NCBI GenBank assembly: GCA_041392665.1 | Contig: JAWKLQ010000010.1 | Coordinates: forward strand, 212,583-276,582 | Direction of reading: 5' to 3' | From: Flavilitoribacter sp020436695 | Lineage (GTDB): Bacteria; Bacteroidota; Bacteroidia; Chitinophagales; Saprospiraceae | Length of the DNA: 64,000 nt | Part shown: one piece after another, positions 34,589 through 43,109 of the stretch | Layout of the letters: each line of letters opens with the position of its first letter | How positions within the stretch are numbered: the first letter of the stretch is position 1 | The notes under the pieces: generated by a model | The model's input: the letters and a program-made list of their open reading frames with translations, nothing else | Told to the model about the DNA's origin: nothing | Database searches by the model: none | Translations under genes and position numbers: made by a program

Positions 34589-37500
34589 TCAAAAAGTCAA
34601 TCCTATATTTACGCCGAAACTCCGCGTTCCAGGATAGGCCAGATCTTCAACGCCATAGGCAAAGTTGCGTCCCTGCATGGCGCTCAATTCCGGATCGAAA
34701 TGTGGGTTCTCGGTGAAGATCAGGAGGTTATTGCCGACTATTCCGATGCGTACCGATCCCACATTCCAGTTACGGATCAGACTTTCAGGTAGTGTATAAC
34801 TCAACCCCACTTGACGCAGCTTCACATAGGAGGCATCGTAAAGCGCACTTTCCTCATTGGCACGATTGTAATACTGGTTGTAATACTCGGCGGCGGAAAC
34901 GCGGGTCGTGTTGGGAACATATTCCGGGCTATTTCCAGTACCGACGTTCACTACACCTTCACCGATGATACCTTCTTCCCGCCCGTCCAGGGTGCTTTCC
35001 AACACGCCCGAAGTGCTGCCGATGGCCAGGGTGCGGGAGACGATCGTACCGCCCTGGCGCCAATCGAACAGCACGTTGAGCTGAAGATCTTTGTAATTGA
35101 ACCGGTTACTGAAACCCATCATAAAATCGGGATTGTAATTGCCGAGATAGCGCAATTCAGAATCGCGGATCGGCAGGCCGTTGCTGCCGTAGATAACCTG
35201 GCCGTCTTCCGTCTTTTGGAAACCGGTGCCGTACATGTCGCCGATACGTCCACCCAGTGGATCGGCGATGTAAAAGACGGAGTTTTCCGTACTGGAATAT
35301 ACCCGCGTATAGCCCGTCACGTAGCGATCAATACCCTCGGGGAGTGATTTTACATAGCTTGCCCCTTTGGAAAAGTTGATGCTACTTTCCCAGCTAAAAT
35401 GACGTCTGCGCAGCGGCACCAGATTCACCACAGCTTCCAACCCACGGGAGCGGATCTCCCCACCGTTAACGATACGATCGGTATAACCACTGGCTGCTGA
35501 AGCCGGAAGGGCAATGATCTGATCCCGGGCGGTATTCCGATACCAGCTCAGGTCGATGCCCAGCCGGTCGTTGAATAACCAGAGTTCCAGACCGGTCTCG
35601 AAGGCATTAATGCGTTCGGGTTTGAGTTGGGCGTTGAGCAGGGTACTGCTATTGGTCAGTAATGGGAAGGAGCCGTAATTCTGGTTGAATACCAGTGTGT
35701 TTTGTAATTGCAGCGGATCAGTATCATTACCTACACCGGCCAGGCTGATGCGTCCTTTGAGATAACTCATCCAGTTGGGAAGGTCGATCCATTCGGAGAG
35801 TACCAAAGCGGCCGAGGCAGAATAGTAGGTAAAGGAATTTTTTCCGGCAGGCAGGGTACTCGACCAGTCGTTGCGCAGAGTAAGATCCATGTAAAATTTG
35901 GACTGGTAATTGACCGTTCCCAGGGCGTACAGACTGTTGATGCGTTTGCGGGCATCTTCCTGATAGATCACCAGCGGTACCTTGCTGTTGCCGAAGTTAT
36001 AGATGTTGGGTACGGAAAGCTCATTGGCTATCGTGCTTTTAAAAGCAGTGGATTGTGTGAACTGGTAAGCTCCTGCGCTGAGACTGAAGGCAAAATCATC
36101 TGGTAGCCGGCCGTTGTAGGTCAATTGCAGATCGTGATTTGTTTCCTGGTATTGCACATCTTCTTCCTTATAGCCGCCGTTCCGGAAGCGCTGAGTGCTG
36201 AAAGCCCGTTTGGCTTTGCGCAGGTCATCGTACCGATCCAGGCCAGTGCGGAACCGAAGACTCAGATGATCATTCAGTGCATAGCTCAAACTAATGTTGC
36301 CCAGCAGCCGGTCTTTATTAAAGCCATTAGTATTTTCGTAAACATTAAAATAGGGATTGTCCAGCCATTGATAGTTGTAGCCAAACTGATTGAATCCTTC
36401 CTGGCCGGCCTGCCAGTAATTGCGGGCCTGACGCACGTCTACCTGCCGACCCATCCAGGTGAACAGATAGAAAAGGTTCTCACTGCCGTATCCCAGCGCC
36501 GGACGGTGCGTACTCGAGGAATTGATATAATTGGCAAAAGCCCGCACCCGCAGCCGGTCACTCAACTGGTAAGCACCACTCAGAGCCAGTCCGTTGCGTT
36601 TCAGATTGGAATTGGGAATGATACCATCATTATCCAGCCGGTTGTAGGAAAGGCGGAAAGAGCCCTTTTCGTTCGCTCCACTCAACGCAATATTCTGGAT
36701 AGAAGTGACCCCGTTCTCAAAATGATTCCGAATGTTGTCCGGATGAGCGATAAAGGGAGTAGGTGTGATAGGGCTCCCGTCCCGGGCAATAATGTCACCG
36801 GCCCTGACGGTTTGCCCATCGGAAGTTATAGAGGGACTATCGAATTGCGGGATCAATTGTCCATCCAGTTTCGGCCCGAAGCTGACCAGCCCGCCGTCAC
36901 CGATACCACCGCCGAAGCCGTCTTCATAGGCAAATATTCCACCGGAACCCTGACCGTACACATTCTGGTACTGAGGAATGGTAGAAACTGCATCCACGGT
37001 GACCTGACTATTGATACTGATGCCGATCCCTTTGCTATCGCTACCGTCTTTCGTCTCGATCACGATCACCCCATTGGCGGCCCGGTTGCCGTAAAGCGCC
37101 GCTGCTCCTGGGCCTTTCAGTACAGTGATCGACTGAATATCATTTGCATTGATCTCGGCAAAGCCGTTGCCGTAATCTACCTCCTGAAAACCGGCTTCGG
37201 AACCTTCGACGGGGTTGGCGATCAGCTCATTACTCACCGGTATACCATCGATAACGAAGAGGGGTTGATTGGTGCCGGAAAGTGAAGTTTCCCCACGAAT
37301 GACGACCCGTGTAGAAGAACCGATACCGGAACCGCCGTGAGTAACCTGTACCCCTGCCAGCCTGCCGGCGAGCAGATCGGTCGTATTGGTTTGACCTACG
37401 GTGTGCAGTTTGTCGTCGTCCAGCGTTTGTACCGCATAGCTTAGGTGGCGTTTGTTGCGCTTGAGTCCCAGAGCTGTAACCACTACCGTCGACAGATCGT

Positions 37501-37795
37501 TGGTCAGATCGTCCATACTTACGTCGATCTGCGTCCGTTCGCCGGTTTCCTCGGTGACGGTGGTATATCCGACAAAGGAGAAGATTAATGACTTCGGAAC
37601 AGCATCAAGTGTGAGTTCGTAATATCCTTCCTCATTAGTGGTCGTCCCTTCCGATGTACCGGAGGCCCGTATATTGACAAACGATAGTGGTTCTCCACTG
37701 ACAGCACTTTTGACGATCCCCCTGATAGTGGTCTGACTCCAGCCGGAAGCGATCTGCCAGAGGGAAAGTATAAGCAGAATAGTATATTTTTTCAT
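34589..37795 (-). CDS. SusC/RagA family TonB-linked outer-membrane protein
   Basis: 1068 residues. A signal peptide (MKKYTILLILSLWQIASGWS) is followed by a CarboxypepD_reg domain (TIRGIVKSAVSGEPLSFVNI) and the SusC linker VVVTALGLKRNKRHLSYAVQ. The plug has GVQVTHGGSGIGSSTRVVIR, SLSGTNQPLFVIDGIPVSNE, and SITVLKGPGAAALYGNRAAN. The barrel of about 800 residues ends in GTRSFGVNIGLTF with a terminal Phe. It is the TonB-driven outer-membrane channel for the SusD lipoprotein downstream. It starts 147 bases after the arsenosugar transferase gene on the same strand. I found no TAnnTTTG box in that gap, so co-transcription is possible. Confidence 0.95.
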   Translation of the reverse strand: MKKYTILLILSLWQIASGWSQTTIRGIVKSAVSGEPLSFVNIRASGTSEGTTTNEEGYYELTLDAVPKSLIFSFVGYTTVTEETGERTQIDVSMDDLTNDLSTVVVTALGLKRNKRHLSYAVQTLDDDKLHTVGQTNTTDLLAGRLAGVQVTHGGSGIGSSTRVVIRGETSLSGTNQPLFVIDGIPVSNELIANPVEGSEAGFQEVDYGNGFAEINANDIQSITVLKGPGAAALYGNRAANGVIVIETKDGSDSKGIGISINSQVTVDAVSTIPQYQNVYGQGSGGIFAYEDGFGGGIGDGGLVSFGPKLDGQLIPQFDSPSITSDGQTVRAGDIIARDGSPITPTPFIAHPDNIRNHFENGVTSIQNIALSGANEKGSFRLSYNRLDNDGIIPNSNLKRNGLALSGAYQLSDRLRVRAFANYINSSSTHRPALGYGSENLFYLFTWMGRQVDVRQARNYWQAGQEGFNQFGYNYQWLDNPYFNVYENTNGFNKDRLLGNISLSYALNDHLSLRFRTGLDRYDDLRKAKRAFSTQRFRNGGYKEEDVQYQETNHDLQLTYNGRLPDDFAFSLSAGAYQFTQSTAFKSTIANELSVPNIYNFGNSKVPLVIYQEDARKRINSLYALGTVNYQSKFYMDLTLRNDWSSTLPAGKNSFTYYSASAALVLSEWIDLPNWMSYLKGRISLAGVGNDTDPLQLQNTLVFNQNYGSFPLLTNSSTLLNAQLKPERINAFETGLELWLFNDRLGIDLSWYRNTARDQIIALPASAASGYTDRIVNGGEIRSRGLEAVVNLVPLRRRHFSWESSINFSKGASYVKSLPEGIDRYVTGYTRVYSSTENSVFYIADPLGGRIGDMYGTGFQKTEDGQVIYGSNGLPIRDSELRYLGNYNPDFMMGFSNRFNYKDLQLNVLFDWRQGGTIVSRTLAIGSTSGVLESTLDGREEGIIGEGVVNVGTGNSPEYVPNTTRVSAAEYYNQYYNRANEESALYDASYVKLRQVGLSYTLPESLIRNWNVGSVRIGIVGNNLLIFTENPHFDPELSAMQGRNFAYGVEDLAYPGTRSFGVNIGLTF

Positions 37796-37942
37796 GGTGT
37801 GAAGTTTCTGAGTTCCCGGATGTTGATCCCGGAAAGTTGGCTAAATGAATAAGAGGAAAACAGGAGGCAAGGCTAAACCCTTACAGTTTAGGATCGCTGT
37901 TGAAATGCCAGATTATCGTAAGATGGAAAATGCCCGCCTTGC

Positions 37943-38698
37943 CTAAACAACTGGAGGCGGTCCGCGCAGAAAGGGAAGGAGGTGCAACTGAATGCTGCGG
38001 TAATGGAAAAAACTGTGATCCGAAGGCAGCACCGGATACAATAGGGCCATTAGCGAGCGGACCATTTCGGCATGCCGGTATAAACGCTGTAATGCCTCTT
38101 GCAGATCGCCGGCATTATCAACATCCTCTAATACACTGCCGGCAGTAAGCTTATATCCTCTCTGATCAACATACCGACAGATGGCGTTAAAATCTTGACC
38201 GCTTTGCCACGGTAAGTCCGCCAATGCCTGTTGATCAAACTGCTCCCGGGAAAGCCCCAGATAATAAAGCCCTCCGCTGTGGTCAGAACCGGTAACGAGC
38301 TTACCGTTTTCCAGTTCGCGTGCTGCTTGTAAAAGCAGTTGTGGGTGTAAGGCCGGACAGTCCGTGCCGATACTGATGACGTGCTCGAATCCTTTGTCAA
38401 AGACCGAGGCTATGGCGTTGGTAAAACGCTCTCCGAAGGTAAGACCTTGTTGCTGTCCACCGGATACTACGAATACCGGTAAGCGGGTCCGTCGGGCCAT
38501 ACGCCGGGTACGGCGAATGAGACGCTGCGCGATCTGCAGATTCTGAGCCGCTGATAAATGGCGACCGAACTGCTTGATCTGTGCTTCTTCCCGCGCCGAG
38601 CGGGAAAAAATGAGAATGGCGGTATGTATTGCTTGACGCTTGATGGTAAACAGATTACTGGTATCAGCGGATAAATTTAAGAGATCTCGCCTCCACAA
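37943..38698 (-). CDS. TIGR04282-type (DUF2064) glycosyltransferase of arsenosugar loci
   Basis: 251 residues. The domain starts at HTAILIFSRSAREEAQIKQF and keeps the DUF2064 blocks: SGGQQQGLTFGERFTNAI, HVISIGTDCPALHPQLLLQA (nucleotide-binding DxD-like region), GSDHSGGLYYLGLSREQFDQ and LLEDV-like KLTAGSVLEDVDNAGDLQEA. Proteins of this kind are annotated as rSAM/selenodomain-associated transferase 1 or TIGR04282 arsenosugar-biosynthesis glycosyltransferase. No ATG is available near the domain start. The only usual start is TTG 38698, which overlaps the end of arsS by 22 bases, suggesting coupled translation. The C-terminal 40 residues look unlike the family core. Confidence 0.85.
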   Translation of the reverse strand: MWRRDLLNLSADTSNLFTIKRQAIHTAILIFSRSAREEAQIKQFGRHLSAAQNLQIAQRLIRRTRRMARRTRLPVFVVSGGQQQGLTFGERFTNAIASVFDKGFEHVISIGTDCPALHPQLLLQAARELENGKLVTGSDHSGGLYYLGLSREQFDQQALADLPWQSGQDFNAICRYVDQRGYKLTAGSVLEDVDNAGDLQEALQRLYRHAEMVRSLMALLYPVLPSDHSFFHYRSIQLHLLPFLRGPPPVV

Positions 38699-39750
38699 CT
38701 CGAACCCGCTCCGGCAGTGCAGCCGTAGCAGTGCTGATTGAGAACAATAGCCCGGTCTTGCAGCGCCTCGGCATCAAAATCATTGATATGACGGCTGTTG
38801 GGCGCAGCGACTTTCAGATCGAGCATTTGGTTGAAGTCACAATCGTAGATATAGCCGTCCCAGCTGATACTGAGTGTGTTGCGACACATCAAACCCGATA
38901 CCGTAGCTGGATTAAAAGCCTCTACCAGCATCTGCATGTAGGACTCATAATTGCCGGATTCCAGCAAGTAATCCAGAAAGCGACTGATGGGCAGATTGGT
39001 GATCGCGTACAGTTGATTGAACTGGATGTCGTAGCGGCGCTTGAGCTGTCTTTTAAATTCTGCTTCCAGTTCGGCCTGTCCCGAAGGTAAAAAAGCGCCG
39101 CTGGGATTGTAGACCAGGTCCAGCAGCAGTCCGCTGCCTTCCAGGCCGTACCCCACTTCGTTCAGCTTTTTCAGAGCGGCGATCGAATCTTCGAAAACGC
39201 CGTCTCCGCGCTGACTGTCCGTCCGGCTTTTGCTGAAATAGGGCAGACTGGAGACCACATGTACACGGTGTTCTTTAAAAAATTCCGGCAGATCGTGGTA
39301 TTTCTTATTGGCCATGATAATGGTCAGGTTGCAACGATCCATTACCTTTTTGCCCATACGGACACATTCCGCAACGAACCAGCGGAAGTTGGCATTCATC
39401 TCCGGCGCTCCACCGGTAATATCCACCGTATGAATACTGGGAACAGACGCAATGATCTCCAGGCAGCGTTCCAGATGTTTGCGCGACATCTGTTCCTCTT
39501 TCCGGTCGGGGCCGGCATCCACGTGGCAGTGTGCACAGGTCTGATTGCACAGCTTGCCGATATTGATCTGAAAGATCTCCGGTGCTACCGGCTGTAACGG
39601 GCGATAACCCAGATCGTGTACCTGCCCGGTAAACAAAGGGAATGCCGCGTCCAGTACCTCTTTTCCGTTCAGCACCTGAAGCTGGAAAAAGGTATCCGAA
39701 AGCTGATCGCCCTTGGCCCGCAGGGATTTTGTTTTCTGTTTAATAGCCAC
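38677..39750 (-). CDS. arsS: Arsenosugar biosynthesis radical SAM protein ArsS
   Basis: 357 residues. The radical SAM cluster motif CxxxCxxC is INIGKLCNQTCAHCHVDAGP, followed by the glycine-rich VDITGGAPEMNANFRWFVAE and LVYNPSGAFLPSGQAELEAE. The C-terminal Cys-rich domain includes SGLMCRNTLSISWDGYIYDC, DFNQMLD and the end motif HCYGCTAGAGSSCGG. This matches the rSAM_SeCys/ArsS family (TIGR04167), some of which have selenocysteine in the tail; here both positions are Cys codons. ArsS is thought to move an adenosyl-derived group onto dimethylarsenite on the way to arsenosugars. No arsM methyltransferase is in the window. Neighbours are the CMD-like gene and the TIGR04282 transferase. Confidence 0.93.
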   Translation of the reverse strand: MAIKQKTKSLRAKGDQLSDTFFQLQVLNGKEVLDAAFPLFTGQVHDLGYRPLQPVAPEIFQINIGKLCNQTCAHCHVDAGPDRKEEQMSRKHLERCLEIIASVPSIHTVDITGGAPEMNANFRWFVAECVRMGKKVMDRCNLTIIMANKKYHDLPEFFKEHRVHVVSSLPYFSKSRTDSQRGDGVFEDSIAALKKLNEVGYGLEGSGLLLDLVYNPSGAFLPSGQAELEAEFKRQLKRRYDIQFNQLYAITNLPISRFLDYLLESGNYESYMQMLVEAFNPATVSGLMCRNTLSISWDGYIYDCDFNQMLDLKVAAPNSRHINDFDAEALQDRAIVLNQHCYGCTAGAGSSCGGEIS

Positions 39751-39778
39751 AGTAATTTTTTTATGGAATAAAAAAATT

Positions 39779-39870
39779 GTGAGAAGGTGAGGGAGTGATA
39801 TAGTGAGAAAACCTAGTGTGATCTTAAGAACTTTCTTTACATCACAACATCACATACTCACCTTCTTCAC
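39779..39870. repeat. Intergenic palindrome whose right arm enters the coding end of the CMD-like gene
   Basis: GTGAGAAGGTGAG (39779-39791) and CTCACCTTCTTCAC (39857-39870) are inverses with one extra base. The right arm encodes the last residues (VKKVS) of the peroxidase-like gene. Between them lie CATCACAACATCAC words. It could stall or end transcription between the CMD-like gene and arsS. Confidence 0.5.
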
Positions 39871-40188
39871 ATGGTTCATCATTTGTACGCCGAAAACCAG
39901 AGAAGCGCCACTCCTGATAGCTGCTGCAACGTGCACGGCTTCCATCATTTGTTCTTCATCCGCACCTTTGGCAAGGCAGTCATGGCTGTAGGCGTCAATA
40001 CAGTAGGGGCATTGTACGGTATGCGCTACGGCCAGCGCGATCAGCGATTTTTCACGGGAGGTAAGTGCTCCTTCCTTGAAAACACTGCCGTAGTAGTCGA
40101 AGAATTTCTTCCCTAATTCTTCCTGCCACTCGGTGATCTTGCCGAATTTCTTGAGATCACCGGGCTGGAAATAAGTTTCTTCTTGCAT
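39850..40188 (-). CDS. Arsenosugar biosynthesis-associated peroxidase-like (CMD family) protein
   Basis: 112 residues from the ATG at 40188 (MQEETYFQPGDLKKFGKITE). It is a carboxymuconolactone-decarboxylase/AhpD-like helical protein with the redox motif TVQCPYCIDAYSH (CxxC and a His three residues on), SREKSLIALAVAH before it, and EQMMEAVHVAAAIRSGASLV after it. It fits the peroxidase-like family found next to ArsS (TIGR04169). In some relatives the first Cys is selenocysteine, but here it is a normal Cys codon. It probably acts as a thiol oxidoreductase. It is the first gene of the minus-strand run and lies 99 bases before arsS. Confidence 0.9.
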   Translation of the reverse strand: MQEETYFQPGDLKKFGKITEWQEELGKKFFDYYGSVFKEGALTSREKSLIALAVAHTVQCPYCIDAYSHDCLAKGADEEQMMEAVHVAAAIRSGASLVFGVQMMNHVKKVSM

Positions 40189-40239
40189 AATGCAATGTTG
40201 TTTAAAAGTGAAATAATCCGGGTAAGGTAATGAATTCAC

Positions 40240-40561
40240 TTTGACTGCTGAAAAGTATTACTGCCAAGCGGTTGAAGGACGACAGTTGACTGCACGCCCT
40301 TAACAAAATGATAAGGAATTCGTTTGCTTGATATACGAGTGGATAGGAAGGAATGGATTTATGTAGTACCGTTCTTTAAAAAAACAAATTGGCAATAGCG
40401 TAGAAAGTAATGAGGTTGGCAGACGAGGGAATAATTTTCAATCTCCGTTTATAAGCATGAGTCATCCCATATTTTTGAACAGAACCATAAGTGATTAAAA
40501 ATCAGTATACTATCTTTTGGGCATCGTTGCCAGTTGCCGGTTAATCAGTTGACAAACCGGC
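40240..40561. other. Intergenic region upstream of the arsenosugar genes, cut by an IS element
   Basis: No gene is seen in about 320 bases. The sequence is AT-rich in the middle (poly-A stretches near 40378). At 40530-40542 CCAGTTGCCGGTT forms the left arm of a palindrome whose right arm now lies beyond the IS, at 41973-41985. No TAnnTTTG box on the minus strand was found for the arsenosugar run. Confidence 0.45.
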
Positions 40562-41970
40562 CAGCAATTTCTAGTGTAAAGTATACACGTAAAAAGTTCT
40601 TTGAAAATCAGTAGACAAGCCGCATCTTTATTAGATGCGAAAACGATATGACCAAATCCGATCAGAAGTAAATCTGGATCAATTAATCGACCTGGTACGC
40701 GGCAAACTACTGGAGTTGCCCGACCCAAGAAGCCGAAGTGTGGATTATACCTTCCATGACCTGGTAATGAGCGCCTTTGCGGTTTACCATTTTAAGTATC
40801 CTTCCTTAAATCGATTGGAAGAACAAACCACAGCGGAGCGTGAAAATCTTCATCAGTTGTTCAAGATTGGTAAGCTATGCAGTGACGCACATCTTCGCTC
40901 TTGTGTGGACCAAGTCGATCCATCCGATTTACGCGAACTCTACCCGAGCTGCTTTCAACTGCTCAAACGTAGCGGGGTACTACGGGAGTATGCTTTGGCG
41001 GACAAACAACTGATCTGCTCGGTTGACGGAGTGGAGCATTTTAGTTCCCAAAAAGTACACTGTCCCCATTGTCAGGAGCGACACCATCGTAATGGTCAGA
41101 TTACCTATAGCCATTCGATGCTCTGTGCGGCGCTAGTCCACCCGGACCAACGAGAAGTTTTCATCATGGGCTCAGAACCGATAAAAAAGCAGGACGGCAG
41201 CCAAAAAAACGACTGCGAACGCAATGCCGCCCATCGATTACTGGACTGGATGTCAGATCATTACAAAGACTACAATCTACTCTTTGTTGAAGATGCCCTG
41301 TATGCCAACGGTCCTCATCTCAGACGTATCCGGGAACTGAACTGGAACTTTATCGTCAATATCAAGCCCGGTAGTCATGAATTATTGTTCAAGTTGTTCG
41401 ACACGCGAAAAGCCCAAGGATCGGTGCGTTTTTGTCAATGGATGGATAAACAGGGAACCACTCACCGGTTTTGGTACGACAATGATCTACCCCTGAATGA
41501 AGCCTGCGCTGATGTACGGGTCAATGTCTTGATGTACGAAGAGGAACTTAAAAACGGTTCAATCCAACGCTTTTCCTGGGCCACTTCCATACCGCTGTCC
41601 CGACGTAATGTGGAACAGATTATGCGTCAGGGCCGCAGCCGCTGGAAGATTGAAAATGAAACTTTCAATACCCTCAAGAACCAGGGCTACAACTTTGAAC
41701 ATAACTTTGGGCATGGCTCCAATCACCTGGCTACTTTCATGGCCTATATGATGCTCTTGGCATTCCTGGTCGATCAGATCTTCCAAAGATGTAATCAGCT
41801 CTTCAATCGTATCTGGAAAGCGGCCAAGACCAAAGTTAAAATGTGGGAGATCACGAGATCTCTGTTCATGGTCCGGGTTGTCTACTCTTTCAAAGAATTT
41901 TATATTATCCTAGCTCAGCAGTTTTCTGTCCAGCTAGAATAACGTGTGCAGTTTACACTAGAAATTGCTG
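40562..41970 (+). mobile_element. Complete insertion sequence, 1409 bp, with 19-bp inverted ends and 9-bp target duplication
   Basis: The ends are perfect 19-base inverse copies (CAGCAATTTCTAGTGTAAA at 40562-40580 and its inverse at 41952-41970), extending imperfectly to about 28 bases. Direct copies of CAAACCGGC flank the element (40553-40561 and 41971-41979). One full-length transposase gene lies inside. The intact ends, intact gene and perfect target duplication indicate a recent insertion. I do not assign an IS family name. Confidence 0.93.
40635..41942 (+). CDS. DDE transposase (IS4-like group)
   Basis: 435 residues, full length within the IS. The N-terminal domain has KLLELPDPRSRSVDYTFHDL and SLNRLEEQTTAEREN. 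A small zinc-ribbon-like segment is HCPHCQERHH. The catalytic Asp residues are probably in ICSVDGVEHFSS and NLLFVEDALYANG, and the Glu in a Y-R-E-K-like block SRWKIENETFNTLKNQGYNF followed by EHNFGHGSNHLATF. This arrangement is typical of IS4-superfamily enzymes that cut and paste DNA. No frameshift or stop is seen, so the enzyme may be active. The start at 40635 is a short distance inside the left inverted end, which is usual. Confidence 0.9.
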   Translation: MRKRYDQIRSEVNLDQLIDLVRGKLLELPDPRSRSVDYTFHDLVMSAFAVYHFKYPSLNRLEEQTTAERENLHQLFKIGKLCSDAHLRSCVDQVDPSDLRELYPSCFQLLKRSGVLREYALADKQLICSVDGVEHFSSQKVHCPHCQERHHRNGQITYSHSMLCAALVHPDQREVFIMGSEPIKKQDGSQKNDCERNAAHRLLDWMSDHYKDYNLLFVEDALYANGPHLRRIRELNWNFIVNIKPGSHELLFKLFDTRKAQGSVRFCQWMDKQGTTHRFWYDNDLPLNEACADVRVNVLMYEEELKNGSIQRFSWATSIPLSRRNVEQIMRQGRSRWKIENETFNTLKNQGYNFEHNFGHGSNHLATFMAYMMLLAFLVDQIFQRCNQLFNRIWKAAKTKVKMWEITRSLFMVRVVYSFKEFYIILAQQFSVQLE

Positions 41971-42086
41971 CAAACCGGCAACTGGTAACCGACAACTGGC
42001 TGATTATCAATGTTAATCAGGAATTTCTCCCTGAGGCCTTGATCTTATTCTGAAAATTTGGGATGAACTCATGTTCGTCATCTTCA

Positions 42087-43109
42087 TTATTTACTCATTT
42101 CCCAAACATAAATTTTGCGTTTGGGATAATTAATAGAAAACTTCATCCGGCTCAGGAAGGAATAGCCCAGCAGGCCGTCCAGTTCATTGCCGGAAGCGTC
42201 CCGTAGCTGTGGTAGGTCGGTGCTGAGAAATTTGAGATCGGATAGGACCGGAAGATCCTCTACAACCATCTGGTTTACGGTGATTGCACGCACGCGGTTG
42301 ACTTTCTGATCCAGTCCCTGTACGGCTTCATCTTCCAAATAGGTGAACAAAGCGGGGTCGAGTCCGGAAAGAACCGATTCGTCCAGCAGATTATCGCAGG
42401 CACCGGTATCCAGACCGAATCGCAACGTTTTATCTCCTACCTTAATGACGATCACGGGAAGGTGGTCATATAACTGGAAACGTATGGTATGAAGAGGACG
42501 TGCATTTTGGTGGAGCACATTTTTGCGCGGATGGCAGCGCAGCAGGCTCTGGTCTTCATAGTCGAAGAAAACCTCATAGTCTTTAATCGCATTGAAGCCG
42601 ATCATCCCTTTAAGAGGGCGTTCGAAGGCAGACTCCAGGTGGCTGATATCGAGTACCAGGGCATTCAGGCTTTTTTCTTCGGTGCCGGCCCAGTCAAAAG
42701 CTTTGATGGTCGTTTCTCCTACAGCGATCTCATCTCTAAAACTGGCCGCAACCCGGGATGGTGTGCTTGGCTTATCATTGATCACCATCAGCGGGGCCCC
42801 GGTATCCAGGATAAACTGGCCGTCCTGATCATCGATCCGGGCCTGGGTGACAATCATACCTCTGACCAGTTCGAAGGGGATACCCCTCTCGATGGATACA
42901 GGCAATTCATGTTCTTTTTCCGATTTAACGGATGCTTTTAAATACGCTACCGGACTTTGAGTAAAAACCGACAGGGGGGAAAAGTTGCAAAAACAAATGA
43001 GAACAAAAGAAAGGATCTTAGGTAAAAGATTGCTTTTGAAATTTTTACGGGGATTTCGGTCAATTATTTGTCCGGTCTGTTCTTTGGTCATCCATTTCAT
43101 ATTCCGCAC
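42087..43109 (-). CDS. Retropepsin-like aspartyl protease family protein
   Basis: 340 residues with a hydrophobic signal segment near residues 28-50 (LLPKILSFVLICFCNFSPL). Two retropepsin-like repeats follow, each with a catalytic Asp motif: GQFILDTGAPLMVINDK and LRFGLDTGACDNLLDE. The second repeat is followed by LDGLLGYSFLSRMKFSINYP, and the first by LKGMIGFNAIKDYEVFFDYE, so both halves show the hydrophobic-hydrophobic-Gly motif. This is a single-chain, two-lobed aspartic protease of the kind common in Bacteroidota, exported to the periplasm or surface. The target is unknown. It stands alone between the IS and the pyrG promoter region. Confidence 0.85.
   Translation of the reverse strand: MRNMKWMTKEQTGQIIDRNPRKNFKSNLLPKILSFVLICFCNFSPLSVFTQSPVAYLKASVKSEKEHELPVSIERGIPFELVRGMIVTQARIDDQDGQFILDTGAPLMVINDKPSTPSRVAASFRDEIAVGETTIKAFDWAGTEEKSLNALVLDISHLESAFERPLKGMIGFNAIKDYEVFFDYEDQSLLRCHPRKNVLHQNARPLHTIRFQLYDHLPVIVIKVGDKTLRFGLDTGACDNLLDESVLSGLDPALFTYLEDEAVQGLDQKVNRVRAITVNQMVVEDLPVLSDLKFLSTDLPQLRDASGNELDGLLGYSFLSRMKFSINYPKRKIYVWEMSK

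Noticed and set aside
36125..37285. 386-codon plus-strand open frame inside SusC
   Set aside because: It lies wholly within the well-supported SusC gene on the other strand and shows no family features.
38677..40188. Selenocysteine in ArsS or the CMD-like protein
   Set aside because: The relevant positions are ordinary Cys codons (CYGC, CPYC); there is no in-frame TGA at these sites and no SECIS-like need.
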